Assembly: GCA_021234155.1 (NCBI GenBank)
Contig: JAJEKV010000013.1
Location: 22,450,378-22,514,377 of the forward strand
Direction of reading: 5' to 3'
Length of the DNA: 64,000 nt
Source: Isoetes taiwanensis
Lineage: Eukaryota > Streptophyta > Lycopodiopsida > Isoetales > Isoetaceae
Shown: one piece after another, positions 1 to 14,053 of the stretch
Position numbering within the stretch: the first letter of the stretch is position 1
Layout of the letters: each line of letters opens with the position of its first letter
Translations under genes and position numbers: made by a program
The notes under the pieces: model-generated
Seen by the model: only the letters and a program-made list of their open reading frames with translations
Told to the model about the DNA's origin: nothing
Database searches by the model: none

Positions 1-3000
1 TGCGAAAAAAAAAAGAAGGAATGACCGATTAGCAAAAATATAGAAAGTTATTTGTACTTCTACCGTAAAGAAATGGTTGTCCTCTCTAAATACATGCTTT
101 CGTGAAGCAGGATACGCCGCTGGTTTCGAGGTATTCTATGCGTATGTTCGCTCCCCATAAAAAATAGTTACTTATAAAGACTTGTTTATTCTATTTAACT
201 CCAGAGGGTAGGGTACGTTAGCGCTCACCATGAAGCATCAGAAGACCAACAATCCGTCCCAGGATATACGTCTAACTACAGATTCAGCTTATTATGTCAA
301 GTGACGTTAAAACCATTGTTGATTGATAACAAATCGAAAACAACGTGATAAAACACTCAGCCCTTCAAACCGCGGTACAGCGATTTTATAACCAAACCGT
401 TACCAAACGCTTCCGCAGAACCACGCCATCTGCCGGAGAGTATCCATAATCCTGCCACGCACGAGCGCATTGTACACATTGACATCCAGAAAGCAACTTC
501 TTCGCTTTCTTTGTTTCATTTTACTGGATCAACCCCGCTGCCGCTCTACCATTGACCTGTAATATTTGAAGAAGATGAAAATCTTCTTGCAGAACAAGAC
601 CATCTGAATGATAGGATGAATTAGCAACCTGAAAGTTCTAAGAGTACTGCAGCTGTATAAAGTTAATTCATCTTTGTCCACCTCGTATCCATGGCACTTC
701 AATCATGGATGCATATTCTCTGGTGAATCCCCGGCCTCTACTAGGAAAGGACTGTGACAGATGGCACTAGTTGTAGCGTTTCTGCCTCCATCTTGACCAA
801 GGAACAATCCGCGGACATATCTCATGGACATTGCAGTCATTGACATCTAGGAGCCGATGAGATGGTACTATGCATATCACTGCCCAGTAGCCAGAGGGTC
901 AGCACTTTAAGTAATAAATTGCAGCCATGCCACCACCAACCCCTGTAGAAGTTTACGCACTCACGCCCTCATGAACCTGCCACAGAGGACTCCCAGCACC
1001 CATCAAAGTCCCGAAACGAGCCCAGTGCTCTACAAGCAAATGCAGACAAGTGAGCTAAAGGTTTCGAAAATGAAGTACTATTGGGAGTGGTACTCACCTT
1101 CAGCTCTGCAGCGCCCGGTCAGCTTCCTTTGTTAACTCTGCCCGGCATAGGCTTATCTTGGTTCCCTTAGTGCAAATTCCATAATTTCTAACATGAGGGG
1201 CAGGAAATGGATGAGAAAATTTTACAGTAGATTTATGTTTATATGTAACCCGTATCTGGTACATATCCTTGTTAAGCCAAACATCCTGTCAGATTCTTTC
1301 ATCAATGCTGGCCGCCACTGCCCCATGAGGAAATTATGCCTGTAAGTTTCAACTGTTGAAATATGATATGTCTTGCACAGGTAGCACCTCTTTGTGGTCA
1401 GAAAGGTAGATGAATTCCGGGCGGCATTGAAATGAGTGCTGACCGCAGCACCTTTTAAACAATCAAAGTGCCGTTGCCGTCGCTGTGGAAATTTCTTCAG
1501 AGCTTTGTTCTGTGGAAGATAAGGCAGATCGTATTTGATGTTCATAATAGCTCGTATTAAAGTCACATATTGTTCGCCATGTGAACAACTTCTAACCCAA
1601 GGATGCTATTTCGTTATTGCCCTTTGTCTGCAATGCAGAGCCATTAACAATATGAGTTTTCCTTTTAATCAATTACCAGGGCAAAAATGAAAGAAATATT
1701 TCTAAGTTGGCGGAAGAAGATTTGAACCGGGTTTCAGGGTAATGCCGTAAGTTGGCTGATGATGAGTGGGGAAGCGAGGCAAGAATGGCATTTGACCAGA
1801 TATTGGCCCCAGCCAGCATTGCGCAAAGAGAGCTATCTGTTTATGCAAAATAAATGGATCAAAGATACAGGAAATCCAATGCCACCTGTGGACAGATAAC
1901 GTTATGAAAGCGATAGGATGTTGTGCCCGGATGTTTCAGCTTCCTGTATTCTTCCAGACCTTCGGTACCTGTTTCGGCTCCTTCCAATCGTTTCTGCAAC
2001 AATGCAACCCTAAGCAGCTCATGAAAACAGCTTAGCGACTTCAGTAAGATTTCTACTACAATCGTTCCAATGGAATTCTTTTTACATATATCCTCAGCCA
2101 AATGCCGTGCGTAAAACCACCTAAACTTACATCATTCTCAAAACACTGCCGGTCTTCTTTCTGCGGGCTTTTCTCCTCGATGGTAGAGGGATCATATGGC
2201 TTTCAGGTTTTGACGATATTGAAACCCTGTAGATCGTGGAAAAAAAGCACTTGCGCAGACATTGTACCCTAAACCCAAGAATACTGCTTTACCCCATTGC
2301 TGCTGACAGAGCTACGAGATAGTTTCCAAAATTCGAGAGCTCCATCCATTGTTAGGTGCGCTGTTACAAAACCCATCTCTACCTAACATCTGATGTTCTG
2401 TTAGTTGAGATACGTCATCTTTACCGCTCAAACTCTCTGTTGCAGATAAGACGGACTATTGAGGATTTCAAATGAACTCAATTCTCGGATCTGTAATGCT
2501 TAGCTACTTCAGGGTTTCGCTATTTGTTCTTTTTCACCTTTGTCGGAATATATAGACCCAATTTAGAAAACAACTCAGAAAACCAAAACTGTTCAAACAG
2601 ACAGCATTGATGCTTTCATTATCATGATTACCAAGTAATGCTTCAACCTTTCACATTTTGTTCAAATCTCTTTGTCCAGAGCAGAAAATGGAAAGCCGGA
2701 CTTTGCTTTCATATGAGGAAACCGTATAGAAGCAAGACCGGAAAGCTGATGCACCGGTTTGAACGTGGCGGTGGAAATACCGACAGGCGTCCAGCACCAC
2801 CAAAACAACGCACGACCGAAACAGGACTGAAATCATCTGGTCTCCGTACACCAAAAAAGACAGAGCCAAACGGTAGAAATTCATGCCTGCCTGCTCTTTG
2901 TCGCCGTGACGTGCTCTTTCAAAATCATTCCACGGTCCCGAAGAAGCGACGTACACGCATGGTTTTTCATGTAGCCTGCTGTAACTGGTTTTTCTGCTAT

Positions 3001-3285
3001 TCAGCATGCGGATATAGATGGTACCACTTCCGTACCTACAGCCCTCCCATCCATAACTCCAAAAGACAGTACATCCAGGCGCGATTGAAGGTCCAGATCG
3101 TACGAGTGGTAATCAATATTTCAGGCAAGGACTTTCCGGACAGAACGCCCACTTGGAAAATGCAGAGCCACTGGATCAGAAAGGTATTGCCGCCAAAGAA
3201 ATTCACTCCCATTGTTTCTTAAGCTCGATTCTTCAAGCAAAGTGTAGAAAGCGAATATGAAACAATTTTGTTGTTTCTCTGATTT
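1..3285. other. No supported gene; AT-rich intergenic sequence
   Basis: I find no recognisable gene here. The longest open frame (2638-3222, plus) overlaps an open frame on the other strand and has an odd composition rich in Arg, Lys, Cys and Trp. The frame at 1222-1566 (minus) contains one CxxC pair but no domain I recognise. No repeat structure stands out by eye. Confidence 0.5.
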
Positions 3286-3295
3286 TCAGAAAGCA

Positions 3296-3320
3296 GAAGA
3301 AGAAGAAGAAGAAGAAGGAG
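3296..3320. repeat. (GAA)n microsatellite
   Basis: About eight AAG/GAA units in a row. On the minus strand they encode a poly-Leu run that makes a spurious 87-residue frame look like a membrane protein. Confidence 0.85.
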
Positions 3321-3482
3321 TATAGTTGATCCTGAGAGCATGGTGGCGAGAAAAACAATCAAAGCCAGTAACAATACAGGCGGCGGGAGGACCATGTCTA
3401 GGACGAGGGCCGATTTGAGCATCCCGGCATCAGCAATATCATTTGCCCGGAGACAGAACGCTTCATCAAGCCGCGCCCTCAA

Positions 3483-6400
3483 AAACAGGTGAAATTCCTT
3501 AACAGCCGCCAGTTGCCACGCTCATAGGTAGCCAATTGGCAGTCAATAACTATCATCATATCCAACGAATGGCCCCGTTAAGTGTTAGCATTGCCTGCTG
3601 GTTTACGCAAGCAAGTTGAAAACTGATTAGTTTGCATTTAATTGTATGTCTCTTTGTCCACCACCTTTTGATACCCCTTTGTAACCTAAGATGTGATATT
3701 AGAAAAATATTTCCATATTGTGGTCAGGATATTCTAATTCAGCCTTAGATTAGGCTTTTTATTGGCTCCTTTTACGCTCACAGGTCCTAAATTTTGCCTT
3801 TATGGGCTCCTCCCACCATCTTTGGGATTGATAGGGCCCTTTGGGGACCAACCTCGCTGGTTCGTCTGCCAGTTGGTGCGCCATAACATCTGCTCCCTTT
3901 ATATATGCCAGGTTACCCCCAAACTGTTAGTGCCCAGCCCTAAAGAGGTTGGAAATGCCTTTACTAGCAGATAGCTGTCATCAACCCCCCTTGACTTCAA
4001 CCCACACACAAAGTTACCTTGTTTCACTTAGCTTTTACCTGCATCTAGATCATGGAGGGAAACTCAAAGAAGAAATAAAAGATTCCATATCTCATATGAG
4101 GTCAAATTTGAAATTAGTCGCCAATTGCACAACCTCTTCTGACTAAAAGTTATCACGGGCCTTCTGAATCAGCTCTTCAAATCGCCCATGACGTTATATC
4201 GTCAACTTCTGCACCCTATCCTTCTCTTTATCTTTCCATTTGTCCTCTTGTCTCTATGCTTGCATTTTGCTGTTTTGTGCTCGCCAAGCAGGCAGCAGGG
4301 AGGTACAGCAGGTGTACAAGCATTTCACAGGCATGGCAAGGCAGCCTCCTCCTATTCATTCATCATACTTTGGCCTATTCTTTGAGTTGAGATTCGGATT
4401 ACCCAAATTGTAATTGCTTATATTCCATTACACAGCAATTGCCTATTGATCTTCTATTGTCAACTTCCTTGGACACATTTTTGTAGTTTGTTATCGAGTA
4501 TAGGATGCATAAATTTAAATGGTATTGTCGACATTTTGTTAAATTATATTTTCACTGTAATCGGCAATATTCCCATGGACTTAAAAACACACAAGCCCCT
4601 CGAGTTCAATTTCATGCCACATTTGCTCTAGGACTCCATGAAGATCTCACCGTGATGGTCATACAAACATTATCCTAGTATTGATTACCGACGTTACTAC
4701 TTGAGCGGTGAAAAGCCATCGCTTATTTGCACGCAGTTGGCTTTTGACATGTAATGCAAATATATAGGACCTTACAACCTGGAAGATTCAATAGTCCACG
4801 GATGGTATTTCAAATGAAGAAATACATGTCAACATAGAGGACAATTAACCTCCAAAATGCAAACCTGACCCCGCACCCAGAAGAGACAACAATCTCCTAT
4901 ATCATTACAACAATATTCCCATGTCAAGATATGCGTCTTGCATTTACTCTGATAAGTGTCGAAAGTGGCTGCACAAAATCTAGTGCGCGGCGCTTGCCTT
5001 GACGTAGGGGTCACACTCCCTTACGACCCGCAGAACCGTATCACATCTGCATGGCGTTCCCCGACCGCAGGTCACAGGACCGCCAAGAATGGCTTCCCAT
5101 GCCATTTACATAATATAAAGCCCCGACATTGACTTGAGTAGGATTTCTCGCAGCTTCTTCTTTCAAGAAAATCATCAAACTCCTTCAACTAGAGTGTCGA
5201 TTGAGACGAATTTTTATTTTTAAAAAGTTTCATTGATGTTGTATTGTAGGGGTCTAAGATAAATATAAGAATTTTGGTTTGACCGCTTAGAGTTTTAGTA
5301 CTGTACATCCTATCTTTGAAAAAGAAGGCAATTTTGCATCCACAATCAATTTTGCGCATCGTGACCGGTCTGCCTTCATCCGAAATGCTAATAGTAATTT
5401 TTTTGCATTACTATATATGCTCGATCTCCTATTTACATTACATGTTTCTACTCAAACATTACGATCCACTCGACATGTGGTATGCAAACTTTGCTAAAGA
5501 GCAGTATCTTATGCTCTACTCCAACATGCACGCTGGACCGCTTTAGCACGAAGGGGTCGAAGCTCCATTGAGAAGGGAGATGAGGTAAAACACATGTATC
5601 ACACTTTGCTCAAGATACTAATGGCAAGCATTGCACTTCAAGCAGCGAAGCTACTTGGTAATCAACAACCCATGATCGGTAACCATTTTACCACTATCTC
5701 GAGAACCACATGGAAGCTAAACTATAGGCCATGTTGAGGACTTTGGCAAATGCCAAGCTTTTTATTTCAATCTATTAGAACAAATAGGAATCTCAAGACG
5801 AGATTAAGCGAAACGTAACTAGCTAAGCAGAAGCAACTCATCTGGGTTAAGAACTCCATATGGAGCTATTTGATGCTTGTTTTTAAGTTGGCACATTTGA
5901 ACGCCACCACACCATAACATGTTAATAACAAGATTTAACCCATCTTTGCTATGACATGTACTAAATCGGACAAAACTGACAATCAAGTATCCCAAACTAA
6001 GTGGACTTTCTGAAGTGGATATCGAGAGATCTCCGTGACGTGCCATGAAGATCGCGGTGAACCAAGGAGCCATCCAAACATAAAGATCCAAAGAACTCAA
6101 CCCTTGCGTGCCTAATTAATGCTTTGCAGTAAAACCAATACATCACAAATACCAACATGGCCTCAGAGTCCATGTTGCGAAAACACCTTTAGTCGAATCT
6201 CACAACATGGGGAAACGGTAATAGCTTTGCAAGGTGCAGTCTCTCACACGCATAACGCGAAGCTACACCTCCGCCGAGTTGAATACAAATAACGGAAGTG
6301 GTCTAGGCGGTTTCCAGGTTCTTCCGTACCCAAAGAAATTGGTAATGTTTTTCGATGAGGAGCAAAATTGTGGAACACCCTATAGAGAAATGAAAAGAGG

Positions 6401-9400
6401 GTTATTGTCAACAATATGGAGTTGTGCATGCACTATGAGGCTATAAAAAGGCCACCTCAAAAATCCATTTCAGAATCGTGCACCACACGACAAAAAAAAA
6501 ATTCCCACCCCCTCCTCCATCTCCACGTCACCATTTTGCATCTCCCAACATGCTATTAATCATCTCAATTTGAATAGTCATTTTTCCATTCCTGTTCATT
6601 TTTTCATATTCTCTCACAAAAGCAAAACCGAAGAGAGAAAAATGCACATTTATTACCATACTTTAAAAAGGCACCTCTGCTACCTAATGTTTGTGTACGA
6701 ATGCCGCCATATCAAACCATCCACATCGTATCATCAACGTCCAGCCACCGCATCACCAAAGCACAGACCACCACCATAACACGTCATCCATCTCTATCAC
6801 CATCCTTCCGCCGCAAAATTCATGCCTGCCACGCCATCACCATCCGCAAGACCCGACCGGCCCCGCAGAAGATTCAAGACCTCTCGCTTCTACAACCAGA
6901 CATGTTACATCTATCATGCGGATGGTGTTTGATACAGCCCCTCAAAGAGTTAACAGAGTGATGTCGAATTTACTTCCCATACCTTACATATTATCATGTC
7001 CTGGCTCCACCTGACATATGAAACATAAAATTCAAATGGTTTTGATTAATTCCCCCACCGTGAGTAATTTAAGTGAAAATATATAAGGTTTTGTATACTG
7101 GAATGTCGTAAGATACCAGAGAGAAGCCACCGGTTCGATTCGATTCATATTGTGGCAAAATCATTATTTTGGCGTGAGTTTCTAATTGCTTTTATCGCCG
7201 AATTCCGGCTTTGGCACAAAATATAAGATTAATTACAGGCTAGCTTATGAAGAGCTGACATCCAGACATAGCAATCTTTATGTTTTAATGCAACAACTGG
7301 TTAACATCGAAGCCATTTGGCTTAAACTCACAATGGTATTTGAATCCTTAACTTTAACTCATACTTTAATCACATTCGGTACATATAATATACTTCAAAG
7401 AAATATATAATAAGCATCTACTGGCGATAATATAGAAGATATTTCAGCATATATGGAAAGAAGGTCAAGTAAAAGTGTTTTGTAAGGTACTGCGCGATAA
7501 GTGGCTGTATCTTTTATTAAATACCGTGTAGTCGATACAAAGGCTTTCTATGCGGTAAAATTGGTCGACAATGGCTTTTTACAACCCATGAACCACGCGC
7601 ACCAATACAACCTCCGATCATGTATTATCTTTGACCTGCTGCGAGTAATTTAGCCAGCGCCTTTAGAAATTCGCCACATCTTATATGTAATTATTCGAGG
7701 GTACCATATCTTTCACGGGAAGCTGTTGCGCGTCCCCTTGAGCATGAATTGTACCCTGACGAGCGTTAGCATGTGTGGAGAAATATATATTAGCTCGTAT
7801 TTTAGATTGGTGCATGGTGCAGTGATGAAATCTTTTATCTCAATTCTAACCATACTTCCTTAGGCCCGTTGCATATATGCTCTCAGGCCGCCTTCGCCTT
7901 CATGCCCGGATGTTCTCCTCATTGTAGGCGTCTGCTCCGCCAGTCTTTGGGTGTCGTTATTTCAATATGTATTTACCGGTAAATGCCAATGTTGTTATCC
8001 TCTCTATGTACACGAATTCATTAATTTGAAGTGCCGTCATTCCTCAAATGGCCCAAAACCTCCGTTCTTTGGGTCCGTTTTAAAAGCAACGTTTCGATTT
8101 GCTCTAGGTATCAGCGAAGCTGGTATGTGAATATCACTTAAATCCTGTTCACGAGAAGCAAGCAAGACTCGACTCTGTAAAAATGCCACAATATTTCTGA
8201 TGGTTTCGAAGCTACGAGCAAGTGCAATAACACATTATTTTGATCAAAAAAGATTGCCAATGCAAATGTTTTGAAATGCAAAACGTATGGGAAACACAGG
8301 AAAATCTGGACACAGCCATTACTTATTAGTATACAAATGCTGGCAGTGCTTCAAAGCTAACAGTATCAACCGGACATTATATCTATATGATGGTTAATAA
8401 AAGCTTAAGATTTCACCTTTATACATTATGCCAAGATTCACAGATCGCACGGCGACCGCAGCCGCGCAAAACTTCATGCTTTCACCCTCCGTATTTTTCC
8501 ACAAGATCGCGAATGGCGTCTGCAACAACAGATTTCGTTCCTTTTGCTTCCCCAATATCACAATGGCGCATTCTATGAAAGAAAAAAAAGAACCGCCACC
8601 AAATCGCCAATCGCGATCGTATAAAAGAATGTCGAAGGCCTGCCCAACGGGTCATGGGCCGTTTAGGAAATAAAACATAGCAGCACAAACCAAACTTTAG
8701 TCACGTAAACAACCAAATCAAACTGAAACTGCTAAACATTGTTAAAGCTCTGAATATAAACTTCTTGTTTCATCGCGACATCGCCTAAATGACTTAATAA
8801 TAGCTTCAACTGCTTCAGGAGAAGCTCAACCGCCTTGGGCGGCCTTCATTTACCCAAACGCCTGTTCGCTAACGCTTCTGAACTCACCGCCATGAACATC
8901 AGACAATCATTAATAAGCCCAAATCTTCGCTGCGAAGCCTGAATTAGCAAAGAACGCCAGTCAGCCTTTCGTGGAATATATTTGAATCGCTGTAGAGTTC
9001 GCCAAGCAGCAATTGAGGAGGACTTCGCAGCTGAAAAACTCAGATATGAATCCGCCTTTTAGTAACCTTATGACCGCTTAGTCACTGGCTTATAAGCTGC
9101 CTAACACCTAGCTACCTGTATTTGCTTCCCGCCGCTTTGTCGCCCTCCCCCAGTCGGGTCCCCACAGCCCTCCCGGCCTCCCATCTGGCTCCAAGGCTCA
9201 AGCACGTGAGCCAATATCTTTCAGCCTGGTCCTCTACTACAGGATAAACCATTCAAATTTATCCTTCACCTGTTGTATGTTCCAGCATTTCACTCTGTGT
9301 CAGGCACATGGTCACCATTTGAATTAAAAGGTGAAACATAACATGCATTTTATTATAGTCAAATTTCACTTTAGCGTTTTTGTTTCCTCACCTATCGAAT

Positions 9401-10480
9401 TTGTACTTGGTGCAAAATTCCCCTGTTGTCGGCTTCTGGTCAGGAGTTACTTCCAGTGTGGCAATGGAATTCGCTGACATCTTTGAAGCACACGTATCAG
9501 AAGAATGTTTAATCCATCGCAGAGACGTTGAGCAGCGTTTGGTTAAATCGGCGGCCATAAGTGACCATATTTAACCCCTTAAGCACCGAAATAGGAATAT
9601 GCTTCCCGATAATTTCCTGAATTTGGGGCTCTCATGGCGAAAAAATAAAACAACTTGAAAACCCATGACAAAAACATGAATTACAATGAATATGATAGGG
9701 TTCGAGCATTGCATAATTGAAAAATCTACAATGATGCTTTTTCGGCATTTAATATGGCAGTTCCAAAAAAATAAACGCCCCTCTCAAAATTGTGCATGCA
9801 CCCGGGAATTAAAACAACCCACAAAATGTACCGTATGTGATTAACTATCTTTGAAGGGCCGACCGAAGAGGGCCGGTCTGCACGAGCACCTCATCAGACT
9901 GGGAAGAAGGTCAGCACAAAGACTCATTATCTAATGACCACTCTGTCAGTATTAGAACCTATAGTATAAAAGTGGTCTAACATGCATTAAGGCCATCCTC
10001 TAATCCATGAAGCATTTCGTATAAATCATGTTTCTTCGATATCATCCGAAACACATATGTATATGGTTTAGAAGGATGGGTGAAATCAAGCTGTTTAGCG
10101 GTCAAAATGTATGCTGCACCAGAGGTGTTGGCAAACTGCTGTTAAATAATAGCTGAAAAGCATATGGTATTATCTCACAAAGATTTCTCAATTCTTTCTT
10201 ATACAAAGATGACACACTGCTACATGCGATACGTGCAGGACCAACCATTAAACTTCAGGGTGCCACGCAATATTTTCATGATATATAAATCAACTGCTTA
10301 TCGCCATGCATACGTATAATTCGACCCATATATTGATTGATGACATTGTAATACAAATAGATGTTTTATTGCTGAAGTGGAATTTCAATGCACGAAAGTT
10401 TGCAGCATGTAAATATCAAAGTTCAACCTTGAGATGAGGACAAAAGCCCAACCCTATTGGATGAACCCCAGCATCCTCAC
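3483..10480. other. No supported gene; AT-rich sequence
   Basis: Seven kilobases with only short frames (under about 110 codons), none with a domain I recognise and several overlapping on both strands. I saw no paired LTRs, terminal inverted repeats or long tandem arrays. Old, decayed transposons are likely but cannot be identified by reading alone. Confidence 0.45.
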
Positions 10481-10489
10481 CAACTGGTT

Positions 10490-11131
10490 CTCTCTCTCTC
10501 ATAGTCCCATCTCCTGGTTAGAGCTCCTCTATTGAGCCCCCTCACATTCCATAACACACTCCATCACAGAAGAAGGTTTCAGGTCATAGAGTCTCATGCG
10601 GGTCTCCCCGGAAGGTCCCCTGACATCACTATTCCATCTCCCACTGCCACTCCCAAGGATTCTCATGCCATGGCCCACATCCCAAAGAAAGTCTTTCAAC
10701 CCCACCTGAGATGGGGCATAGTCTCAAACTTCTCAAGAAACCACACACCCCAAATTATATTCCCAACCATCTGCCACCATCTATGACAGTCACCATGTCA
10801 CAACGACCCTTTTTCATAAGCAACTGCTTCCACCGCAGGCTGTCATAGTTTTGATGATGCAATGGGCTCCTCACAATGTGGCCATTCTCCCATGATTCTA
10901 TACTTCATGGGAGTGGAACCGGTATCTGGTTTGGTGATGGCTTTATTTTTCTGCAGTGCTCTGAATGCTGATGCCTCCCATGCCAAGCCTGGGCCACACG
11001 CTGGAAGCAAGCCTGTCCTCCCTGCTCACCAGGGAGGGTTCACACCAAGATTTGTACAATCCAGCATTTCCGCCCGTGAAGAAGCACAATGACTTATAAG
11101 CCCACACGCGCAATATCCTCCTGCCTCCCAT
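10490..11131 (-). pseudogene. Plant L1-type LINE remnant (ORF1 end / endonuclease start)
   Basis: On the minus strand around 10545 the conceptual product reads LWNVRGLNRG. This resembles the conserved start of the apurinic endonuclease domain in ORF2 of plant L1 retrotransposons (WNxRGLN). Upstream, at about 10860-10900, a frame reads GHIVRSPLHH, which could be a decayed zinc knuckle of ORF1. Frames are interrupted and no RT follows downstream on this strand. The assignment rests mainly on the short endonuclease motif, so it is tentative. Confidence 0.4.
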
Positions 11132-11521
11132 TGAGATATAGTGCCAATTCCCAGTTAATGAGAGGGTAGAGGTTTTGTCATTGCTGCCACTATTGAAGAT
11201 GTTATCATGTCTTCAGATTTGCCTGAAGTGTTCGCCTATATCTTGGCATTTTCAGTTTGCCAAGGACTGGCCAACCGTTTACGAATTCATTACCATGGCG
11301 TCCGTATTTGTTGGGGGTTATACCTCTAGGTATATTTATGGATGCATTTACCCGTGTTTGTGTCTCCTGGGATAGTATTGAATTGTTCCATATAAATACG
11401 CGGTACCAAGATACTTATTACCGCTGGTTTTCTAAAACCCTTCGGTAGTTTTTTCAATCCCGAGCGGCCATTTTGTTTCAACCTTAGGCTAATTTCCAAT
11501 TTCGTATAATGCATAAAAAAA

Positions 11522-11640
11522 TCTTATTCTATTCTATTCTTATTCTATTCTTATTCTATTCATTCTATTCTATTCTATTCTATTCTAGTATTCTATTTCC
11601 TATTCTATTCTATTTATTCTATTCCCATTTATTCTACTCT
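11522..11640. repeat. (TTCTA)n pentanucleotide microsatellite
   Basis: About 120 bp of imperfect TTCTA/TATTC units, with TTATTC and CATTTATTC interruptions. A shorter run of the same unit in the opposite orientation lies at 26719-26741. The preceding poly-A-like stretch could mean it is the 3' tail of a non-LTR element, but I found no coding part next to it. Confidence 0.8.
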
Positions 11641-12780
11641 TCTTCAGACATGTGTAGAGAAGATGTATAATAGGTTGAGGAGTTAGACTCTGTCATCAAA
11701 CCTCCCTTTCTCCATGTAATACCTTAATGTCGTCATTTTGTATGCCCCCAACTGGCCTAGATTTATTATCAAAGATAGAGCCATGTCTGTCACCAACGTA
11801 TGGTTTATTTCAGTAGCCTTTGCATCTTCACCCTTGTGTTGCAAGCCCAAACCTGCCTCTCGAGGAGAGTTTGTTTACTTTGGGATGCACACGTAAGGAG
11901 TCCCCACCACACCTAAGCTTCCCTAAATGCATAGCCTGACCTACCTTTCTTTTTGATAAGTGCGTCTGTTTCTTTCCTATTCACCTTAGTACAATAAGAT
12001 GTTTAGCAGATGTATTATCCAATTTAAGGGAGGGTCAGAAAAAAGGTTTCCTTACTCTTATAAAATTGAGGGAAAGTGCATTGTATATTATCCTTCGATT
12101 TAGCCTGTTCGTGTATAAGCATGGGTATAGGGTCTATTATGTAAGAAGGTACAGGCTTCATATGTCCAACATTCTTTAATTTTCTGTACACTAATCGTGT
12201 CTTGCATAGTCATGTCTACGCTTTTACATTTGAAATGTTTAGCATCCATCCATTGAAAGTGCTATAGTTATGGCAAGTCTAGGAACAAGAACTTCTGGGC
12301 TTCCCCTCATTTGTCGCCATTTTGTAGTAGAAAAGGGAGACAAAAGGTTATCTGCATTATTATACCTCCACAACTTCCCAACACCCGTGTTTTAACGGCA
12401 ATGGCGCAAACTCATCTCCTCTACTTCAAATATCGCTTTCGATCCGCCACAACCAACTTTGGAAAACCTATGTTCACACGTCATCAAATTTCCATCCTAT
12501 CAAGATGGAGAGCCCAGATTATGCGTCCCTTGTCATCCGCGTTTCACCATCAGGACCAAGGGAGTTGCCAAATAAAAATTATATGTTTAATTCGCGCCAA
12601 TTCAATTTTAAGCCTTATCATATTTGTCCCCTTTAAGAGTTTATACAACCATATCCCAATGGTAGTCAAAAGCAGCTCCTTCAACCATATAGGTTTCTAT
12701 ATTTTATGCTCCAAAGGCCAGGATTTTGATGGTTTCCAAAGTTAATCCAACAACTTAATGCTCGAGGGACTTGGTGATCC
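11641..12780. other. No supported gene
   Basis: A 144-codon plus-strand frame at 12311-12745 has no recognisable motif. It lies directly 3' of the minus-strand LINE remnant that follows, so it may be antisense to degraded LINE sequence. Nothing else stands out. Confidence 0.4.
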
Positions 12781-12789
12781 TAGATTCAC

Positions 12790-13700
12790 ATCTAGGAATT
12801 CAAGCAAATTTGATGGGTATCCTAGGTTGAGTTGGGATGTTCAAGTTCAAAATGTGCAATTTTTGTGCATAAAAGACATAAATAGAAGATTCCATGGCCC
12901 CACATCCAAGAGGACAGAATTTGGTCACTGAACTATCATAGTCGACCCTACAATCATTGGTTTGGAGGCACTGATGAAGGATCAGCCACCTAAACATCAT
13001 GCTTTTAGCAGCTCCATAACCCTTCCATCCCTTTGCACATATAGAGGTCATAAGATCCTCTTTACATCTCCAAAGCCTACAGACCCTAGATAGTTTAGTC
13101 TCCAATAAAGCTGCATAGATTTCTCTAACCACATAATTCTCCTTATTGTTAAGGTTCTATTAGTTTGACACCTTTTAAAAATCTTGATGGTTGCTCACAG
13201 CAGCCATGATCTTGAGATATATCTTTCTATCCAGCTCAGATCCTTTGGTTTTTATCTTTATGTCTCCCCAAGGTTGCCAAGCAAAATCTTGTCTTAAATC
13301 CTCAATTTTGTACAACCCAGCTTTTGTCCATTGCATTTACTTCTGAGGATGATGTAAGGCAAGGCAACCAACTTCCTCAGGAGCCAGATCAGGATGCCAA
13401 AAAAAAAAATAACTTCACTACACCTGGCGTCCAATACAAAGAGTCTAAAACAAAGAGAGGCCTGATTTTAGGCTTCTAAGATCCTTTATCAATGCAAAGA
13501 GCTTAAACAATAGCTTAGGCTGGTGCTTGAACCTACTCTCCAACTGGAAGTTGTCAAATAATAAGAATGCACGATACATCGTGCAACATCATCAAGACAT
13601 GTTTTTCATGTTGATCACCATCCCATGACATTTTGGAGGAGAGTATACATGAACCCTTGCAGCCTCCTCACAACATCTCTTTAAAGCAGTGGGTGCAATA
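12790..13700 (-). pseudogene. LINE C-terminal remnant with zf-RVT-like domain
   Basis: Minus-strand fragments resemble the C-terminal part of plant LINE ORF2. At about 13200-13320 a frame has Trp-rich sequence (FAWQPWGDIK) followed by SELDRKIYLKI. At about 12880-13030 a frame reads MMFRWLILHQCLQTNDCR and then CPLGCGAMES, fitting the zf-RVT pattern (W-x-LLHxxLxxxxR, then a CPLC-type finger). Several stops and frameshifts interrupt it and no catalytic YADD motif is visible. It ends close to the plus-strand RT fragment starting near 13715, so two unrelated LINE fragments abut here. Confidence 0.55.
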
Positions 13701-14053
13701 ATTCATTCAGTTATATGACCCCACATGATCCTGAATATCGTGCCAACACAGACAGGTCTAATTTTGACTACAATGGAGGCGGATGTGACTTTGCAATACC
13801 ACGTCAATGGCAAGTCCACATCTTGACTAGTACGTTCAATAGAGTTCTCCATGAAGGCTTCCCCTCATACTGGACTGTGAGTAGAATGGTCATAATCTAT
13901 AAGGCTGATGATTGCCATTGACGTGCCAATTACCGCACAATCATGGACAATCCCTTGTTGGTAAAGTTATTTGCTGGGACCCTTCAACAACACTTGACAA
14001 CATGGATCAGGGATATATATGCACTTGGCTAAGCAGGTTTTAGACCTAAGCAT

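Noticed and set aside
2638-3222. 194-codon plus frame
   Set aside because: Open on both strands, unusual composition, no motif and no gene context.
3219-3482. 87-codon minus frame with a poly-Leu stretch resembling a membrane protein
   Set aside because: The Leu run is only the translation of a (GAA)n microsatellite.
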